Source: Verrucomicrobiota bacterium
GTDB taxonomy: Bacteria > Verrucomicrobiota > Verrucomicrobiia > Opitutales > Opitutaceae
Direction: 5' to 3'
Assembly: GCA_016871775.1 (NCBI GenBank)
Contig: VHCI01000018.1
Coordinates: 1-43,095, forward strand
Length of the DNA: 43,095 nt
This document shows positions 8,412-17,643 of this stretch, piece after piece. The translations under genes were made by a program, and so were the position numbers. Under the pieces are notes generated by a model. It had not been told where the DNA came from. It searched no databases and saw only the letters and a list, made by a program, of their open reading frames with translations. The stretch's first letter is position 1, and each line of letters opens with the position of its first letter.

Positions 8412-11400
8412 TCAGAGCTGGCCCTTGATCCCGAAGATCACGGTGGCGCCTAGCTCCTGCTGGCGGCGCGTCCGCATCTGCTCGGGCGTGTCCGCGGCGT
8501 AGCGCCGGTTGCCGATGACAAAACCCCGCCCGTTCAGGTTGTTGATGGAGCCGTAGACGGCCAGCCGCGGGGAGAAGCTGTACTGGGCATTGAGCCCGAC
8601 CCGGAGCACGCGCGCCTTGTACTGGAACGTCCCGGGCGGGATCCCGTTCCCCACGTTGGCGGCGACGGCGTTCTGCTGCGTCTCGCCCTGGAAGGTGAAG
8701 CTCAGCTTCACGGAGTAGCGCGGCCGCACCAGGTTGACGCCGCCCGCGTAGTCGCGCGGCGCGTAGCCCTCGAAGTCCGCCGTGTTGCTCCCCGACAGCT
8801 CCAGCCGCGTGGCGTTGAGGAACACCTGCAGGCCGCTCGCCCAGGCCGGCAGGAAGAGCAGCGACTGGGTGTAGCCGAGCTCGTAGCCGATGATCCGCAC
8901 CCGGCCGACGTTGGTGCGCGTCGCCACGTCGTAATTCAGGTAGAGCGGGTCGGCCGGCAAACCGTAGAGGGCGACCAGCTCGGGCGTCGCGTCGGAGAGG
9001 ACGCTGCCGAAGAAGTCCCGAATGTCCTTGCGGAACACGCCGATCGAGCCCGAGCCCCCCTTGACCGCGTAGGTCTCGAGCGAGAGGTCGAAGTTGTCGC
9101 CCGTCCAGGGTTTCAGCCCCGTGTTGTTGACGGAGATGGTCGGTTGCGCCGCGGTGGGCTCGCTCACGCTGACCCCGGGGATGATCAGGCCGAGGTCGGG
9201 GCGCCCGATGGTGCGGGCGTAGGCCGCGCGCAGGAGCAGGTTCTCGGTGATCGTGTACGTCGCGTTCAGGCTCGGGTACCAGCCGTCGTAGTCCCGGGTG
9301 GCGCGCGCGCCGCGCTCGACATACCGGAGCTTCCGCAGGGCGAGCGGATCGGTGGTCACGAGCGTGGGCGCACCGTTGGTGAGCACGAGGTTGCCGCGGG
9401 CGTCCTTCACGTACTGGGCGGTCGGGTCGTTGAGCACCCCGCGGCCCGTGTCCCGGGTGTGCTCGTAGCGCACCCCGCCCACCAGCAGCAGCCGGCGATC
9501 GAGGAGCCGCACGTCGCCGCGCAGGTAGGAGGCGGTGATGGTCTCGGTGAGCGCGGTCGAGTTGTTCGCGAGGGCCTGGTGGTAACCGGGCTCGTCGAGC
9601 ACGAACCATTCGGGCCGCTGCCGGAAGAGGTCGTGGAACTTCACGCTGCTGAGCCAGCCCATCCGGCGGCCGAACACCGAGGGCGCGGTGGCCAGGAACT
9701 CCCCGTCGAACACGTCGAAGTTGCCCGCGGTGCGCGCCGCGGCGGTCGTCAGGCCGTTGGGCCGGAAAGTCCACGTGCGGTTGCGCACCCGGCGGTCGCG
9801 GTCCATCCGCATCCCGTGGAGCCCGGTTTTGAACGACCACGGGACCCCGCCGGTGAAATCCCGCGTGACGTCGAGCCGCGCCGTGGTCTGGTGCGCGTGG
9901 GTCTTCTGCTGGGAGGACGAGGGGTTGCCGAGGACGTAGTTGGCGCCCTCGAAGATGTCGACCGGGACGCCGCCCCGGGTCGCGGAGTAGCGCGCGGGTA
10001 TGACGCCCCCGCCCTCGCCCACCCCCTCGCCACGGAGGACGAGGCCGGTGATCGTCGCCGGCATATTGTTGAAGTGCCCGTTGTCCAGATCCGCCGAGAA
10101 GGAGGTGGAGTACGAGTGGGCGCCGAGGGCGTCGACGCGCCAGAGGCCGCCGCGGCGCTGGTACTTCAGGGTCGCGTGGGTGGTGTCGGCGCCCGAATCG
10201 CCGTTGTCGCCCGCGGCCTGCGTGACGGTGCCGTTGCCGGCGGCGGAGCCCTGGGTGAAACGGCGGTCCCCGGTGGCGCCGGCCCCGTAGTTCACGGCGA
10301 GGTCGACGCGCATGATGTTGTTGCGGATGCCCCGGTGCTGCACCGTGGCGTTGAGGGTGTCACGCGGGGAGAGGCGCCAGTCGGCGCCGAGCTGGAAGGT
10401 CCAGGTGCGGAAGATCTGGTCGAGGCTCTGCCACGTGACGGAGCGCTGGAAGCCGTTGACGAGGTTCCACTCCGCGAGGGTGTCGAGGTTGCGGTCGCGC
10501 TCCATCGGGTTGCGGCGCCAGGTCTGGTTGGCGGCGAGGTTGAACGCGAAGTTACGGCTCACCGGGACGAGGCCGCTCAGATCGATGGAGGCGGGTTGCC
10601 AGCGCGGGGCGAAGTCGGCCGAGGGCCCGCGGGGGCCGCCGGCGATGGTGATCCCGTCGCGGTCGTCGATCACGTGGTAGAGCTGGTAGGAGAAGGCGGG
10701 CCGGCGCGACTCGAAGCCGTTGCGGCGGATGATGTTCATCGAGCCGCCGAGGCTGTTGGCGGGCTTGTCGGGGGTGGGCACCTTGGAGACCTCGACGCGC
10801 GAGATGTTGGCGGTGGGCACGTCGAAGAGCGTGTTCGCCCGGCCGGCGCCCCGGGCCGTGGCCAGCTGCGCCCCGTCGAGCTCGAGGCCCGTCTGCGCCG
10901 CGGGCAGGCCGCGGATGATGACGTTCTGCGCCAGCTGGCCGCCACCCTCGTCGATGCTCACCCCGGGCAGGAACCGCAGGAAGTCGCCAATGTTCTCCGC
11001 CGAGCGGTCGCCGTACTCGTCGTAGGCGACGACGTTGATGAGGTTGGGCGCGAGGCGGCGCTCGTTCAGCGAGACCGCCTGCGCGCTCATCTCCCGGTCG
11101 GCCACGACCGTGAACTGGCCGAGCCTGACCGTCTGGTCCCCCGCGCGGGGCCGGAGCTCGAAGTCCCGCGTGACGGCGCCGCCGGGCGTGATCTCCACCG
11201 TCGCGGACTGCGGCAGGAAGCCGAGGTAGCTCACCTCCACCCGGACCCGTCCGGCGGGCACGCCTGGAATCCGGTAGCCGCCGTCGTCGTCGGTGACCGC
11301 GCGGCGGCCAAGGTCGTCGAGGGAGACGACGGCGTTGCGGAGGGCGACGCCCCCGGTCGCGTTGAAGACGCGGCCCTCGAGGATGCCGGAGGCGGTTTGG

Positions 11401-11465
11401 GCGGGGGCGGAAGCCGTGAGCAGGGCGGCGGCGAGGATCAGCCGGGGGTTGAGGCGGGGGTTCAT
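8412..11465 (-). CDS. TonB-dependent receptor with N-terminal carboxypeptidase-like domain
   Basis: Outer-membrane TonB-dependent receptor, 1017 residues, last gene of the 16-gene minus-strand cluster. The ATG at 11465 gives a signal peptide (about 1-23, ending SAPAQT). A carboxypeptidase-like regulatory domain follows (about 26-105), then a putative TonB box TVRLGQFTV (112-120), a plug with IGDFLRFLPGV, IIRGLP and VEVSKVP, and a large barrel ending GIKGQL. Longer in-frame starts lie inside the sialidase gene and are rejected. It resembles the receptor at 1-2940 in architecture and plug motifs, so the two may be paralogues flanking the esterase/isomerase genes. It lies 19 nt after the GH33 sialidase, suggesting uptake of sialoglycan fragments. 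No SusD is present. Confidence 0.95.
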   Translation of the reverse strand: MNPRLNPRLILAAALLTASAPAQTASGILEGRVFNATGGVALRNAVVSLDDLGRRAVTDDDGGYRIPGVPAGRVRVEVSYLGFLPQSATVEITPGGAVTRDFELRPRAGDQTVRLGQFTVVADREMSAQAVSLNERRLAPNLINVVAYDEYGDRSAENIGDFLRFLPGVSIDEGGGQLAQNVIIRGLPAAQTGLELDGAQLATARGAGRANTLFDVPTANISRVEVSKVPTPDKPANSLGGSMNIIRRNGFESRRPAFSYQLYHVIDDRDGITIAGGPRGPSADFAPRWQPASIDLSGLVPVSRNFAFNLAANQTWRRNPMERDRNLDTLAEWNLVNGFQRSVTWQSLDQIFRTWTFQLGADWRLSPRDTLNATVQHRGIRNNIMRVDLAVNYGAGATGDRRFTQGSAAGNGTVTQAAGDNGDSGADTTHATLKYQRRGGLWRVDALGAHSYSTSFSADLDNGHFNNMPATITGLVLRGEGVGEGGGVIPARYSATRGGVPVDIFEGANYVLGNPSSSQQKTHAHQTTARLDVTRDFTGGVPWSFKTGLHGMRMDRDRRVRNRTWTFRPNGLTTAAARTAGNFDVFDGEFLATAPSVFGRRMGWLSSVKFHDLFRQRPEWFVLDEPGYHQALANNSTALTETITASYLRGDVRLLDRRLLLVGGVRYEHTRDTGRGVLNDPTAQYVKDARGNLVLTNGAPTLVTTDPLALRKLRYVERGARATRDYDGWYPSLNATYTITENLLLRAAYARTIGRPDLGLIIPGVSVSEPTAAQPTISVNNTGLKPWTGDNFDLSLETYAVKGGSGSIGVFRKDIRDFFGSVLSDATPELVALYGLPADPLYLNYDVATRTNVGRVRIIGYELGYTQSLLFLPAWASGLQVFLNATRLELSGSNTADFEGYAPRDYAGGVNLVRPRYSVKLSFTFQGETQQNAVAANVGNGIPPGTFQYKARVLRVGLNAQYSFSPRLAVYGSINNLNGRGFVIGNRRYAADTPEQMRTRRQQELGATVIFGIKGQL

Positions 11466-11484
11466 CGGGGAGCGGCGGGCGGGT

Positions 11485-12687
11485 TCAGGGGGCCTCGCCC
11501 AACCAGGCGAGGGAAATGCGGGCGAGGGTGATCCGGGCGTAGGCCCAGTCCCCGCCCCGGCGGGGGTCCCCGGGGCGGCCGTTCTCGTAGAGACAGAGGA
11601 TCGTGCCGTCGGGCAGGACGGCGAGGTCGCTGTAGGCACTGGGGCCCTCCTGCAGGAGCTTCCGCACGGGCCACGTCCGGCCGTCGTCGCGGCTGACGTG
11701 GATCGACACGTGCTTGCGCTCGCGGTGCTCGCGGCTCGGCGTGTGCGGACTCGAGTGCAGGAGCAGCGGGCGGTTCCGGCCGGGGACGCCGGGATGGCTC
11801 ACGAGGCCGGCCATGCAGCCGGGTTCGAGGATCTCTGGGAGGAAACGCGGCGCGTTCCAGCCGGTGGCGCCGTCCGCGCTCTCGACCACCGCGCGGCGGT
11901 TGCGCGGGTCGGTGTTGCGCGAGCTGAGCAGGACGCGGCCGTCCGCGAGCTGCGCCACGCTCGTTTCCCCGCCGATGGTCATCGCGAGGTCGCCCCGTGA
12001 CCAGGTCGCGCCGTGGTCATCGCTGTAGATGACCGCGCATCCCCGGCGCCGGGGCGGCGCGGGATCCTTGTCGTAGTTGGCCAGCCAGACGGGCACGATG
12101 AGGCGGCCGTTGCGCAGCTGGATCCCGTGGCCGGGGCCGGTGGCGACCGCCTGCCAAGGCAACTCCGGCCGGAAGCGATCCAGGGTGGCCGTGATCTCCA
12201 CCGGGGACGACCACGAGACGCCGTCATCGTCGCTGCGGGAGTGGAAGACCCGCTGGTACTCGACGCAGTAGACGAGGTGCACCGGGCCCTCGCGCGTCGC
12301 GATGAGCATCGGATTGTTGACCGTCTGCTCCGCGGGGCCGCCCATATCCTTGCGCCGCTTGTCCTCGGGCATATGCGGGTTGCGTGGCAGCCGGGGGCCG
12401 AGGTGCGCGATCTGGCGGGCAGGGCCGAAGCTGCGTCCGCCGTCGGTGCTGCGGCGCAGGTGGATCTCCAGCTCCCCGCGGTCGGCGGCGGTGAACTTCC
12501 TCGCCTCCGCGTAGGCGAGGACGGTGCCGCGGGCGCTGACCACGATGCCCGGGATGCGGTAGGAGACGAAACCACCCTGCCCCTCGGTGAAGACGTCGAC
12601 CCGCTCCGGCCCGGCCGCGGCGGGGGCGGCGGCCAGCAGCAGGGAGAACCCGGGCAGCAGGACAGCGAGGAGGAGCAGGGGGCGCAT
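11485..12687 (-). CDS. Exo-alpha-sialidase (GH33)
   Basis: Secreted sialidase that would release terminal sialic acids. 400 residues with a signal peptide (about 1-25). The GH33 signature is unusually complete: YRIP with Arg44, a candidate acid Asp69, four Asp boxes (RSTDGGRSF about 79-87, RSDDDGVSW about 151-159, YSDDHGATW about 221-229, VSRDDGRTW about 331-339), Glu241 in GGETSV and Arg257 in SSRN (16 residues apart, as in characterised bacterial sialidases), Arg306 (GRNRPLLL) and a Tyr352 nucleophile in SAYSDLAVLPDG. It sits 7 nt after one TonB receptor and 19 nt before another. Substrate linkage (alpha-2,3 or -2,6) and sialic acid type cannot be told from the sequence. This is the strongest anchor for a sialic-acid theme in the locus. 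Confidence 0.92.
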   Translation of the reverse strand: MRPLLLLAVLLPGFSLLLAAAPAAAGPERVDVFTEGQGGFVSYRIPGIVVSARGTVLAYAEARKFTAADRGELEIHLRRSTDGGRSFGPARQIAHLGPRLPRNPHMPEDKRRKDMGGPAEQTVNNPMLIATREGPVHLVYCVEYQRVFHSRSDDDGVSWSSPVEITATLDRFRPELPWQAVATGPGHGIQLRNGRLIVPVWLANYDKDPAPPRRRGCAVIYSDDHGATWSRGDLAMTIGGETSVAQLADGRVLLSSRNTDPRNRRAVVESADGATGWNAPRFLPEILEPGCMAGLVSHPGVPGRNRPLLLHSSPHTPSREHRERKHVSIHVSRDDGRTWPVRKLLQEGPSAYSDLAVLPDGTILCLYENGRPGDPRRGGDWAYARITLARISLAWLGEAP

Positions 12688-12694
12688 GGAGGCT

Positions 12695-15052
12695 TCAGAA
12701 GCGGGTGGTGAGGTTGAACTCGACCTCGCGGCCCGGGTCCGGCGTGTAGCGGTCCTGGGTCACGACGAAGTACATCGCATTGTTGTCGAATACGTTCTTC
12801 ACCTTGACGGCGGCGTCGTAGCGGACCCGCGCGCCCCGCGCCGCGGGGAGCCGGTAGCCGAGGATGAGGTCGTGCCGGAAGAAGGCGGGCGCGACCCACA
12901 CCGGCTCATTGCGGGGGTTGGCGCCGCGGTCGCTGTCGCGCGCGCCGACGTAGATGGTGCCGAGGCTGGCGAACACGCCCCGGAGCCGGCCGGCGTCGAA
13001 GGTGTAGCGGTTGAAGAGCGTGAACTGGTCCTGCGCCTGCCGGGGCTGCGCGAGGCCGGTGCGCGTCTCCCGCGCATCCACGTAGGTGTAGCTGCCAAAG
13101 GCGAGCCAGCGGTCGGTGAGGCGCAGGTTGAGGTTGAGCTCGAGGCCCGTGCTGCGGAGCCCCTGCACCTGCCGGAAGTAGCCCGGATTGGCGGGGTCGG
13201 CCTCGGTGACGTTCTGCTGCCGGATGTCGAACGCGCAGAGCAGCCCCTGCAGCCGGCCGCCACGGAGGCTGAACTTGACGCCGGCCTCGCGCTGGGCGCC
13301 CTCCTCGGGATCGAGGCCGGAGCCGTCCGGCTGGGTGCGGAACTCGGGGAGGAACGAGTTGTTGGCGTTGGCGTAGACCGTCCACGTCTTTTCGGCCGTG
13401 AGGTGCCAGACGGCGCCGACGCTGTGGGTGGTCGAGGAGGCGGAGGCGATGGCCTTGGCCGCGGCGGGATTGAGCCGGCGATTGGGGAAGGTGCCCGTGA
13501 CCCGGTTCAGGTTGGCGCGGTCGGTCTCGGTGCGACGGAGGCCGAGTTGGAGGAAGGCGCGCTCGCCGAAGGCGGAGATGACGTCGTTGAGGTAGAGCTC
13601 GCGGTTGCCGATCCGGTTGCGGGTCCAGGTGTCGAGGTACAGCGGGGGCCGGTTGGCCGGGGCGGGCACGGGAAGCGAGTTGGCCGGCTGGAACACGTTC
13701 ACCGGGAGGAGCAGGTTGGGGTTGAAGCCGGCGAGCTTCGGATTCGCGAGGAACTGGGCGTAGGCCAGGTTGGGGAAACGGTTGAGAGTCACCCCGCTGG
13801 TGGTGTTGAAGCCCGAGCCCTCGAGCGCGGCCGAGCCAGGGGCGAGCCCGCCGTAGTTGTTCACCGAGCGGGAGGTCTTGTTGTCGTCGTACTGGAGATC
13901 CCAGGCGTGGCCGGCCAGCAGTTGGTGGCGGAGGGGGCCGGTGCGCACCCGGGCGACCAGCTCGTTGCGGGTGCGGAAGTTCTCCGTGCCCCGGGGCACG
14001 TCGCGCCAGCCGCGCGGGGTCAGCACCGCGTCGCGCAAGATCGTCATCGCCTCGATCCACGGCTGGGTCTCCACCTGGTGCTGATCGCGGTCGCTGTACT
14101 GGAACTGCGAGCGGAACTGCCAGTCGGCGCCGAACACGTGCCGGGCCTCCACCGCCGCGACCTGGCGGGTGTTCTGGCGGATGTCCCCGGGCCAGGTGTG
14201 GTTGTAGTCGCGCCGCCCGAAACGGTGGTAGACGCCATCGGGCGTGGTGATCCCGTCGGGGTCGCGGTTGACCATCGGGAAAGCCCACCCGCCGGGGCGG
14301 ACGTGGCGGTCCCGCGTGTACTCGAGGGTGAGCTGGGTGCGGTCGGAAACCACCCACGTGAGCGCGGGGGAGACGTTGAAGCGGTTGCTCGGCGTCCCGC
14401 GGTAGACCTCCGCGTCGTCCCACTCCACGTTCAGCCGGTAGAGCAGGCGCCCGCGGAACCACGGCAGCGGACCGGTGTGGTCGAAGGCCAGCCGGTAGGA
14501 GTCCTGTGGCCCCACCGAGGCGCGCAGGGAGCCCTGCGTCCGTGCGAGGGGCTTCTTCGTCACGCGGTTGATCGTGGCCCCGTAGCCGCCCTGCCCGTAC
14601 AGGACGGCCGCGGGCCCCTTGATGACCTCGACGCGCTCGACATTCGCCACCGACTGCGAGCCGAAGCCGGCCGGCTGCGGGAACCCGTTGAGCAGGTTGG
14701 CCGCCACGCTGCCGAAACCCCGCGCGAGGAACGCGTCGTTCTCCGTGGTCTTGCGGACCGACGCCTCGTAATCGAGCACGTCCGTGGTGTCGCGCGCGAG
14801 GATGTCCTCGAGGAACTGCTGGTTGAACACGGTCACGCTCAACGGGAGGTCGGCGATCGCCATATTCATCCGCGTGACCTCGGCGGAATTGGCCGACTGG
14901 TAGCCGATGTCGCGCGAGGTGGTGACCTCGAAGGCGGAGAGCGTCACGGGCGCGGCGGCGGCCGCCGGCGGGGAAGCCGGGGCCTGGGCGGCGCCCGCGG
15001 GGGCGGCGGCCAGCAGCAGGGACAGGATGGCGGGGAACAGGCGGGGGGTCAT
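12695..15052 (-). CDS. TonB-dependent receptor, siderophore-receptor type
   Basis: Outer-membrane receptor of 785 residues without the N-terminal carboxypeptidase-like domain. The ATG at 15052 overlaps the upstream sulfatase stop (ATGA) and gives a signal peptide (1-22). A TonB box PVTLSAFEV sits at 35-43. The plug carries IADLPLSVTVFNQQFLEDI (67-85), RGFGS and VIKGPAAVLYGQGG (144-157), then INRVTKKP. The barrel ends LTTRF. Tools often name this plug type a siderophore receptor, but in this family and context, between a sulfatase and a sialidase, a glycan substrate is at least as likely. Longer in-frame starts lie inside the sulfatase and are rejected. The stop is 7 nt before the sialidase start. 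Confidence 0.94.
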   Translation of the reverse strand: MTPRLFPAILSLLLAAAPAGAAQAPASPPAAAAAPVTLSAFEVTTSRDIGYQSANSAEVTRMNMAIADLPLSVTVFNQQFLEDILARDTTDVLDYEASVRKTTENDAFLARGFGSVAANLLNGFPQPAGFGSQSVANVERVEVIKGPAAVLYGQGGYGATINRVTKKPLARTQGSLRASVGPQDSYRLAFDHTGPLPWFRGRLLYRLNVEWDDAEVYRGTPSNRFNVSPALTWVVSDRTQLTLEYTRDRHVRPGGWAFPMVNRDPDGITTPDGVYHRFGRRDYNHTWPGDIRQNTRQVAAVEARHVFGADWQFRSQFQYSDRDQHQVETQPWIEAMTILRDAVLTPRGWRDVPRGTENFRTRNELVARVRTGPLRHQLLAGHAWDLQYDDNKTSRSVNNYGGLAPGSAALEGSGFNTTSGVTLNRFPNLAYAQFLANPKLAGFNPNLLLPVNVFQPANSLPVPAPANRPPLYLDTWTRNRIGNRELYLNDVISAFGERAFLQLGLRRTETDRANLNRVTGTFPNRRLNPAAAKAIASASSTTHSVGAVWHLTAEKTWTVYANANNSFLPEFRTQPDGSGLDPEEGAQREAGVKFSLRGGRLQGLLCAFDIRQQNVTEADPANPGYFRQVQGLRSTGLELNLNLRLTDRWLAFGSYTYVDARETRTGLAQPRQAQDQFTLFNRYTFDAGRLRGVFASLGTIYVGARDSDRGANPRNEPVWVAPAFFRHDLILGYRLPAARGARVRYDAAVKVKNVFDNNAMYFVVTQDRYTPDPGREVEFNLTTRF

Positions 15053-16569
15053 AACGGGGAAGTGGTGCCGGCACGCTTCTTCTTGCGCGCGGGCGCGGGC
15101 GCGGCGGACGCGGGCTCCGGCGCGACGACGGAGCGCTCCCGGAGCACGGCGTCCATCCGCGCGCGCAGGCCCGCGAGGAGCGGCGCGGCGGCCGGGTCGG
15201 CGGCGAGATTGCGGCGCTCGACGAAGGTGGACCAGCGCGGGGACGCGCTCGCGGCGTCCGTGTAGTCGTAGAGTTCCTCCGCCGTGGTCTCGCGCGCGGG
15301 CCAGCTGACCCAGCGGGTGTAACGGTGGGTGGCGGTGCGGATCGAGTAGCCCATCGCCTCGGGGGCGCCGGCGTTGAAGGGGCGGGAGAACTGGGAGAGC
15401 GCGAACTCGCGGCCGGGCGCCGCCGGGTCGCGCAGGATGGGGGTCAGGCTGCGGCCGGAGAGGTCGGCGGGGGCCGGCAACCCGGCGAGCTCGGCCAGCG
15501 TCGGGTAGACGTCGACGTACTCCACCAGCGCGCGGGTGGCGACGCCGGGCCGGGGCTGGCCCGGGACGCGGATCAGCAGCGGCACCCGCGTATCGAGCTC
15601 GAAGTTCGTGCCCTTGCACCAGCGCCCGGCGTCACCCAGGGCGAACCCGTGGTCGCCCCACAGCACGACGATCGTGTTGTCCGCGAGGCCGAGGCGGTCG
15701 AGGGCGCCGAGCACCTTGCCAATCTGGGCGTCAACGTACGAGACGCAGGCGTAGTACCCGTGCCGGAGGCGGGCGGTCCCGGCCGGGTCGACCCGCTCGT
15801 CCTTGGGCATCCCGGAGTAGCCACCCAACTCGCGGTGCGTGTGGTAGGCCGTGGCAGGCGCGCCCGCCACCCGCTCCGGCTCGCCGGGCAGCGCGAACTT
15901 GGCGGGATCGTGCAGGTCCCAGTAGCGCCGGGGCGCGTTGAACGGCAGGTGCGGCTTGAAGAAGCCGACCGCGAGGAAGAACGGTTTTGCCTCGGCGCGG
16001 AGGCGGCCGAGCGTCTCCACCGCGAGGGCCGCGAGCTTGCCGTCGCTGTAGCCCTCGTCGGGCACGTCCGCGGCCTCCCACGGGGCCTGCTTGCCGCTCC
16101 CCTCCCCGCGGGGCGAGGCGTAGTTCCGCCAGCCGTCCTGGCGCAGGATCTCCGGGGCGGACCACGACGCCGGGTCCAGCTCGCGCTCGTCCCCGCTGAA
16201 GATCTTGCCCATCGCCTGCGCGAAATAGCCGTGCTGCTTGAAGAGCTGCGGCAGCGTGACGAGACCGGGGTTGGTGGCGCGGAACAGATTCCGGTTGTGC
16301 CAGGCCCGGTTGTGGTCCGGCAGGCGCCCGGTCAGCATCGCGGTGCGCGCCGGCCCGCACACGGCCTGCATCGTGTAGGCGCGCTCGAAGACCCGCGCCC
16401 CGGCCGCGAAGCGGTCCAGATGGGGCGTGAGCGCGAGCGGATCCCCGTAGCAGCCGAGGGACACGCGCAGGTCGTCCACGGCCAGGAACAGGACGTTGGG
16501 CCGGGCCGCCGGCGCGGCGAGGGCCGGGACGGACACCAGCAGGGCGAGGGCAAGGCGGGGGAGGTGCAT
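15049..16569 (-). CDS. Sulfatase, iduronate-2-sulfatase-like
   Basis: Exported type I sulfatase, 506 residues, predicted to hydrolyse sulfate esters on a glycan. Signal peptide about 1-18. Metal ligands are Asp32/Asp33 (AVDDLR). The formylglycine site is CGPAR at 71-75, a perfect CxPxR, followed by TAMLTGR. MGKIFS and WGDHGFALGD are the further active-site segments. The opening (VDDLR.SLGCYGD) and GKIFS resemble iduronate-2-sulfatases. The C-terminus carries a basic tail (PAPARKKKRAG), shared in kind with three other sulfatases of this cluster. The stop overlaps the next TonB receptor start (ATGA), implying translational coupling. Exact substrate unknown. Confidence 0.93.
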   Translation of the reverse strand: MHLPRLALALLVSVPALAAPAARPNVLFLAVDDLRVSLGCYGDPLALTPHLDRFAAGARVFERAYTMQAVCGPARTAMLTGRLPDHNRAWHNRNLFRATNPGLVTLPQLFKQHGYFAQAMGKIFSGDERELDPASWSAPEILRQDGWRNYASPRGEGSGKQAPWEAADVPDEGYSDGKLAALAVETLGRLRAEAKPFFLAVGFFKPHLPFNAPRRYWDLHDPAKFALPGEPERVAGAPATAYHTHRELGGYSGMPKDERVDPAGTARLRHGYYACVSYVDAQIGKVLGALDRLGLADNTIVVLWGDHGFALGDAGRWCKGTNFELDTRVPLLIRVPGQPRPGVATRALVEYVDVYPTLAELAGLPAPADLSGRSLTPILRDPAAPGREFALSQFSRPFNAGAPEAMGYSIRTATHRYTRWVSWPARETTAEELYDYTDAASASPRWSTFVERRNLAADPAAAPLLAGLRARMDAVLRERSVVAPEPASAAPAPARKKKRAGTTSPL

Positions 16570-16581
16570 CTCAGGAAGGGT

Positions 16582-17643
16582 TCAGGGTTGCGCCGCGCGC
16601 CGGGTCCAGACCTCCGGCGTGCGCACGCCGGGCCGGAGCTCGCCGCTGGGGATGACGTGACGGCCTTCCCATTCGACGACGGGCACCGTCACCGTGGGCC
16701 GCGGCATCCGGCCGGTGGAGCGCCAGGCGTCAGTCGCCGGGTCATAGGTCCACGTCGCGCCGGGAAAACCGGGGTGCGCCGACAGGGGCGTCACGGTCAG
16801 CCGGGAGGCGTCGTCGCCGCCCAGCACCACGAAGCCACGCGCGCCTTCGGGGGGCGCGGGGGTCGGGGCCGCGACGGCCGGCTGCGGCAGGTCCGCGATC
16901 CGGCGCCAGCCCCGGCCCGGATCATACCGGTAGGCGTCCCGGAGGTAGGTCCGCGCCGGCTTGCCCTGCGCGTCCGGCGCGAGGGCGGCGCCGCTCACGA
17001 GGAAAAAGGCGCCATCCGCGACCGCGGCGACGGCGAGCATCCGGCCCGGACCCGGCCAGGAGGGCAGTTCGCGCCAGCGTCGTTCCGTCGCGGCGAGGTC
17101 CAGCGCCCAGAAGGTCGTGAGCGCGGCGGTGGCGTCGGGGGTGGCGATGCCGCCGGCGAGGTAGAGGGTGGAACCGAGCCGTGCGCCGCAAAGGTTCGCC
17201 ACCGGGCGCGGCAGTGCCGGGAAGGGCCGCGTGGTGACCCGGCCTTCCTCCCAGCGGAGGAGGAACGCGTCGGCGTGGTGGCCCCCGGCGTCGCTGCCCC
17301 CGAGGCAGAGCACCCCGTCGGCGGTCGGGATCGAGACCCCGTATCCGAGGGGCCGCGGCAGGCGGCCGCCAATCTTCCACGCGCCGTCGGGCCGCTCGAG
17401 CACGAAGACCGTGTCGTACCAGACCTTCTCGCCCCCGTCCCACGGACGCTTGCCCGGGAAATTGGCGCCGCCGGCGACCAGCAGCGCGCCACCGTGCACG
17501 CCGGCGAAGGGATAGGCGAAGCCCTCCGGATCCGGGAGCGGGGCCAATCGCTCCCAGCGCACGGGCTCCGCGGCGGCCGCGGGGAGGGAACTCAGGGCGG
17601 CGACCATCAGGGCCAACCGCCAGGAACGGGAGTTCGTCCTCAT
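16582..17643 (-). CDS. Kelch-repeat sialic-acid mutarotase-like protein (cyclically permuted NanM type)
   Basis: Exported six-bladed Kelch propeller, 353 residues with a signal peptide (about 1-24). It resembles the family related to E. coli NanM (YjhT), which speeds anomer interconversion of free N-acetylneuraminic acid. The segments that lie in the C-terminal half of NanM (PFAGVHGG..VAGGANFPG, YGVSIP, GGSDAGG) are here near the N-terminus, and the NanM motif around GEAKPGLRT appears near the C-terminus as GELRPGVRTPEVW. This order is that of the known cyclically permuted mutarotase family. The match was made by recall of NanM, not by search. The start overlaps the upstream sulfatase stop (ATGA) and longer starts are rejected. 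A weak GGAAGG-like site is upstream of the ATG. Together with the GH33 sialidase it supports sialic acid as a product of this locus. Confidence 0.85.
   Translation of the reverse strand: MRTNSRSWRLALMVAALSSLPAAAAEPVRWERLAPLPDPEGFAYPFAGVHGGALLVAGGANFPGKRPWDGGEKVWYDTVFVLERPDGAWKIGGRLPRPLGYGVSIPTADGVLCLGGSDAGGHHADAFLLRWEEGRVTTRPFPALPRPVANLCGARLGSTLYLAGGIATPDATAALTTFWALDLAATERRWRELPSWPGPGRMLAVAAVADGAFFLVSGAALAPDAQGKPARTYLRDAYRYDPGRGWRRIADLPQPAVAAPTPAPPEGARGFVVLGGDDASRLTVTPLSAHPGFPGATWTYDPATDAWRSTGRMPRPTVTVPVVEWEGRHVIPSGELRPGVRTPEVWTRRAAQP

Noticed and set aside
11466-11639. 58-residue N-terminal extension of the TonB receptor
   Set aside because: It lies inside the sialidase gene, is not signal-like, and the ATG at 11465 gives a proper signal peptide.
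12695-15052. Naming this receptor an iron-siderophore transporter
   Set aside because: The label rests only on plug-family similarity; the neighbours are sulfatases and a sialidase with no siderophore genes.
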